DNA of 8,543 nucleotides, taken from NCBI GenBank assembly GCA_023458995.1, contig JAEWVV010000043.1:1-8543 (forward strand), given 5' to 3'. The notes beneath the pieces were generated by a model. It saw nothing but the letters and a program-made list of their open reading frames with translations. It searched no databases and was not told the DNA's origin. This DNA is from Bacillota bacterium. GTDB taxonomy: Bacteria; Bacillota_I; Bacilli_A; Acholeplasmatales; Acholeplasmataceae. Both the position numbers and the translations under genes were made by a program. This document shows positions 6,155 through 8,543 of the stretch, in pieces. Each line of letters begins with the position of its first letter. Within the stretch, counting starts at the first letter, position 1.

Positions 6155-6475
6155 GTGAGAAATGATGTTATTCATGTAAGAGTTTCTGATGATTTAAAGG
6201 CCAATGTTGAATCTATCCTAAGTGATCTAGGGATTTCTTTATCGTATGCTGTTAATATATATTTAAAACAAATAGAAGCAAAAAGGGGTATTCCATTTGA
6301 TGTTGTACTACCTAGCCAAGAGAAAGTTAAAGAAATTGAACTGTTAGCAAAAGCAATTAATTTAACTGGTGGAAAAGAAGTATCTTCCTATGCGAATCGA
6401 ATATTAAGCTTATATGCTCAAGACTTGATTGATTATGAAACAGCTGTATTTGCACTTGGAAGGAATCTAGAATGA
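6155..6475 (+). CDS. RelB/DinJ-type antitoxin with VbhA-like C-terminus
   Basis: A 106-residue protein started at the GTG at 6155, eight bases after AGAGG (6142-6146). An in-frame GTG at 6146 overlaps the ribosome site. Residues of about 4-50 fit a RelB/DinJ ribbon-helix-helix: strand V-I-H-V-R-V, two helices, then the signature R-G-I-P-F-D-V. This part should dimerise and bind the operator at 6117-6134. The C-terminal half (about 54-106) is not a normal DinJ tail. Its N-R-I-L-S-L-Y-A-Q-D-L-I-D-Y-E-T-A pattern resembles the helical hairpin of VbhA-type Fic antitoxins. The inhibitory motif (S/T)xxxE(G/N) is not intact: AINLTG (67-72) has the right spacing but lacks the Glu, and TGGKEV (71-76) has the Glu but ends in Val. 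The stop overlaps the fic start by four bases. RelB-type fold is secure; the VbhA link is moderate. Confidence 0.85.
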   Translation: MRNDVIHVRVSDDLKANVESILSDLGISLSYAVNIYLKQIEAKRGIPFDVVLPSQEKVKEIELLAKAINLTGGKEVSSYANRILSLYAQDLIDYETAVFALGRNLE

Positions 6476-7161
6476 AAGATCCATATATTTACCAAGACTC
6501 TGATGTTTTAATTAATAAACATAACATAAGAGACAAGAATAAACTTGACGAGTTTGAGAACCGTATGACAAATCTTGCTTTGATTTCATTAATCAAAAAC
6601 TCATTAAAAATTAGTACATCAAAAGATGTCTTGAAAATTCATAAGAAATTGTTTGAGAATGTTTATGAATGGGCAGGAGAACCAAGAAAAATTGACATCT
6701 ATAAAGAAGAGCCTATCATTAATGGTAAGAGCGTTGAATATACAACGCATAAGAATATTACCAACGAATTGATTCATATAGATCATCAATACTTTAAAAA
6801 TGAGTGGACATTACTAAAAAAAGAAGACTTCATTCATTTATTTACTCGTATGATTGGGGATGTTTGGAAAGTACACCCGTTTAGAGAAGGGAATACAAGA
6901 ACTGTTGCAGCGTTTGCATACCTATTCTTAAAGCAATATGGATATGATTTCAATGCTGAGTTGATTTCTCATCATGCCAAGTATTTTAGGAATGCCCTTG
7001 TGATGGCTTCATTAGGACAGTATGCGGAGTATCAATACTTACAAAGCATATTAATTGATGCTGTGTCAAACAAAGCAGATGTAGTTAAAAAAGAAAAATA
7101 TGACAAAATTAAAGATTACCAAATAGATCAATACAATTATGTTTATCACAAGGCAAAGTGA
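6472..7161 (+). CDS. fic: Fic-domain toxin (AMP-transferase type)
   Basis: A 229-residue protein. The Fic core shows the flap region (WAGEPRKIDIYKE, 67-79) and the catalytic motif HPFREGNTRT (135-144), with catalytic H135, E139 for Mg2+ and N141 and R143 for phosphate binding. The second Arg of the longer consensus (R-x-x-R) is replaced by A146. I find no (S/T)xxxE(G/N) inhibitory helix at either end, so inhibition must come from a partner (class I arrangement), matching the antitoxin just upstream. Fic toxins of such pairs usually AMPylate proteins, DNA gyrase and topoisomerase IV in known FicT cases; the target here is not shown. The ATG overlaps the antitoxin stop by four bases, with GGAAGGA seven bases upstream. 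About 30 Lys/Tyr-rich residues follow the fold, and the stop runs straight into repeat copy 3. Confidence 0.92.
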   Translation: MKDPYIYQDSDVLINKHNIRDKNKLDEFENRMTNLALISLIKNSLKISTSKDVLKIHKKLFENVYEWAGEPRKIDIYKEEPIINGKSVEYTTHKNITNELIHIDHQYFKNEWTLLKKEDFIHLFTRMIGDVWKVHPFREGNTRTVAAFAYLFLKQYGYDFNAELISHHAKYFRNALVMASLGQYAEYQYLQSILIDAVSNKADVVKKEKYDKIKDYQIDQYNYVYHKAK

Positions 7162-7162
7162 T

Positions 7163-7260
7163 GATAAATATATGTATAAATTTCGGGTCATCTTTTCGGC
7201 ACCATTTTTTAAATAATTGTTTTATTGAGAAAGATTATTGAAGTTAAAACTTAAGTTCTT
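7163..7260. repeat. Inter-block repeat, copy 3 (short, decayed form)
   Basis: The core 7169-7218 matches copies 1 and 2 at 48 of 50 bases (C to T at 7181, G to A at 7211). The next 28 bases match copy 2 with one change (C to T). Similarity then stops inside the terminator: the 3' stem arm AATGGTC is replaced by AAAACTT, so the hairpin is lost. The upstream arm and the downstream GATTTGAATTT segment of the long form are missing. I see no gene in 7162-7328. Confidence 0.8.
7182..7204 (+). other. tRNA 3'-end-like segment (tRNA-Leu type), copy 3
   Basis: The 23 bases are identical to 2269-2291 and 4579-4601, although the base just before them has changed. Retention of exactly this stretch in the otherwise decayed third copy suggests it is the functional or most recently exchanged part of the repeat. 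It has no 5' tRNA half. Confidence 0.5.
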
Positions 7261-7328
7261 TTTTGAAGTGTTCGTTTTTAATGTATAGTTTATATTCTCA
7301 TAGTTGACTTAAATAAATCATACATAAA

Positions 7329-8543
7329 TCAGGAGTTTTTGAGAAGATTCATCATATAAATCTTAGAGAATAATTTGATAATTGTTAGAGTTAATAACGA
7401 GAGTAAAAGCATTGATATCCATATAATCAAAGTATTTAGTGGGTATATTCTGAAAAAGAAAACTTTCCACTCATATGTTAAAGCAAAATCAAGAAATTTA
7501 AAAGGGACTCTTTGATAGAGAAATCCATAAAAATCACCACTTGATAAGTTTAGACCAAGCGCCGATTCCAATTGTTCTTGAATATTACCAATGATGAGAA
7601 ATAGAAGTTGAAAAAACAAGAATATGAATGAAGATTTTATAGCTTGCAAGTATGTACAAGTGGGACGGCAATTCATGATTAATATAACTGCGGTCAAAAA
7701 GCCATAGATATGAAACCCTAATGATGAGAGTGTAAAATAATGGAATACATTATTACTCTCTCCTGTAAAAAGAAGTATTGGACTCAAAAGTAGTAAGGGC
7801 ATATTAATTAAAATCAAAAAACTTTTGATTAATTCATTTTTTGTTTTCAAAAAAATGATTAATAGCCATGGGAATATTGCACAGGGGGTATTTGGTAATA
7901 TTCGGAAATTAATCAAGTTAGGTCCAATCTTTGTTATATTGAACATGATATCAGAAACAATAAGTGCAATCGCAAGTGTGTAGAGAGTATTATCGACATC
8001 TTGTTTTTTTATACGGCGACATAGCATCACCACACATAACGAAACGAGAATTAGATAAATCAAAACGCCCCAGTGAACATAATTAAATAGCCTAATTGGA
8101 TATAAAACCAATGTATTATCAAAATTAATTCTGTAGCTACCTTGTGTAAAAATTGGAGTTCTCAATAAAAGAAAGTATGGAGCAATAATCATTCCAACAC
8201 ACGAAAAAAGCCACCAATTAAATGATTGATGAGGTAATTTGAACTTAACATGCAGCACATATTTGATAAACGTGTATATTGAATAAAGTGCAATTGTTTG
8301 AATGGAGATTAAACTGATAAAATCAAGCATACGATGTTGACTGAAACCATTAGGTAATGAGAATGTTATAATTATAATAAAGACATTTAATATTAAAATG
8401 CAATAATCAATCCAAGAAAAAGAACTTTCATCTGGTTTATGCATTGTAATACGACTTATATGAATGATAAAGAATAACCATGACAATAAATAATGAAAAA
8501 AAGTTAGAACATAGGCGTTATCCCCATTCATCCACACATATCG
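7329..8543 (-). CDS. Polytopic membrane protein, possibly YwaF/TMEM164-like, 5'-truncated
   Basis: At least 402 residues counted from the GTG at 8537. The frame stays open to the window edge and no ribosome site is visible, so the true start may lie outside. About ten or eleven hydrophobic segments run through the protein (for example near 7-28, 43-61, 74-97, 107-125, 152-173, 236-256, 266-289, 300-318 and 366-390), separated by short basic loops. The second half has an L-P-N-T-P-C element (214-219), a membrane histidine (SLGFHIYGF, 272-280) and a Leu-x-Asn loop before a final segment. These recall the YwaF/TMEM164-like family, but the protein is much longer than typical members. The function is unknown. 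It is transcribed toward the fic operon and ends 68 bases from repeat copy 3. No clear terminator is seen after its stop. Confidence 0.75.
   Translation of the reverse strand, partial: RYVWMNGDNAYVLTFFHYLLSWLFFIIHISRITMHKPDESSFSWIDYCILILNVFIIIITFSLPNGFSQHRMLDFISLISIQTIALYSIYTFIKYVLHVKFKLPHQSFNWWLFSCVGMIIAPYFLLLRTPIFTQGSYRINFDNTLVLYPIRLFNYVHWGVLIYLILVSLCVVMLCRRIKKQDVDNTLYTLAIALIVSDIMFNITKIGPNLINFRILPNTPCAIFPWLLIIFLKTKNELIKSFLILINMPLLLLSPILLFTGESNNVFHYFTLSSLGFHIYGFLTAVILIMNCRPTCTYLQAIKSSFIFLFFQLLFLIIGNIQEQLESALGLNLSSGDFYGFLYQRVPFKFLDFALTYEWKVFFFRIYPLNTLIIWISMLLLSLLTLTIIKLFSKIYMMNLLKNS

Noticed and set aside
2256..7218. Integron attC sites or a CRISPR array
   Set aside because: The repeats lack paired RYYYAAC/GTTRRRY boxes. 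They are more than 2 kb apart with genes between, so they are neither attC hairpins nor CRISPR repeats.
1..8543. Mycoplasma/Spiroplasma genetic code (TGA as Trp)
   Set aside because: TGA ends the antitoxin, toxin and membrane genes at sensible places, and all visible Trp codons are TGG.

Overview
The window is strongly A+T-rich. It uses ATG and GTG starts with purine-rich ribosome binding sites, TTGATA/TATAAT-type promoters, TGG for Trp and TGA as a real stop (for example at 3150-3152 and 7159-7161). This fits a low-GC Bacillota-type bacterium or an Acholeplasma/Izemoplasma-like mollicute with the standard code. It excludes Mycoplasma or Spiroplasma, which read TGA as Trp. I cannot name the species from the sequence.

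The layout is modular. Three copies of one intergenic repeat (about 2221-2447, 4531-4757 and 7163-7260) cut the window into blocks. Block A (1-2220) is the 3' part of a membrane-anchored Sel1-repeat protein. Block B (2511-4455) has an AbiEi/AbiEii-type toxin-antitoxin pair on its own promoter, then a 114-residue protein of unknown function. Block C (4780-7161) has a protein combining a GNAT acetyltransferase domain with a transglutaminase-like domain, then a RelB/DinJ-like antitoxin and a Fic toxin on a separate promoter with a palindromic operator candidate. Block D (7329-8543, minus strand) is a polytopic membrane protein cut by the window edge.

The repeats share a 50-base core that is identical in copies 1 and 2 and differs at two positions in copy 3. 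Inside it is a 23-base stretch that looks like the 3' end of a tRNA: T-loop-like bases, a TTTCGGC acceptor strand, A73 and CCA. The acceptor and discriminator suit tRNA-Leu best. In copies 1 and 2 a hairpin-plus-T-tract terminator follows, as after a tRNA gene. No complete tRNA is present. The simplest reading is an accessory island built from small gene units bounded by tRNA-derived attachment-like sites, with toxin-antitoxin pairs in two neighbouring units that could stabilise the array. The repeats and gene families are seen directly; the mobility is inference, because no recombinase lies in the window.
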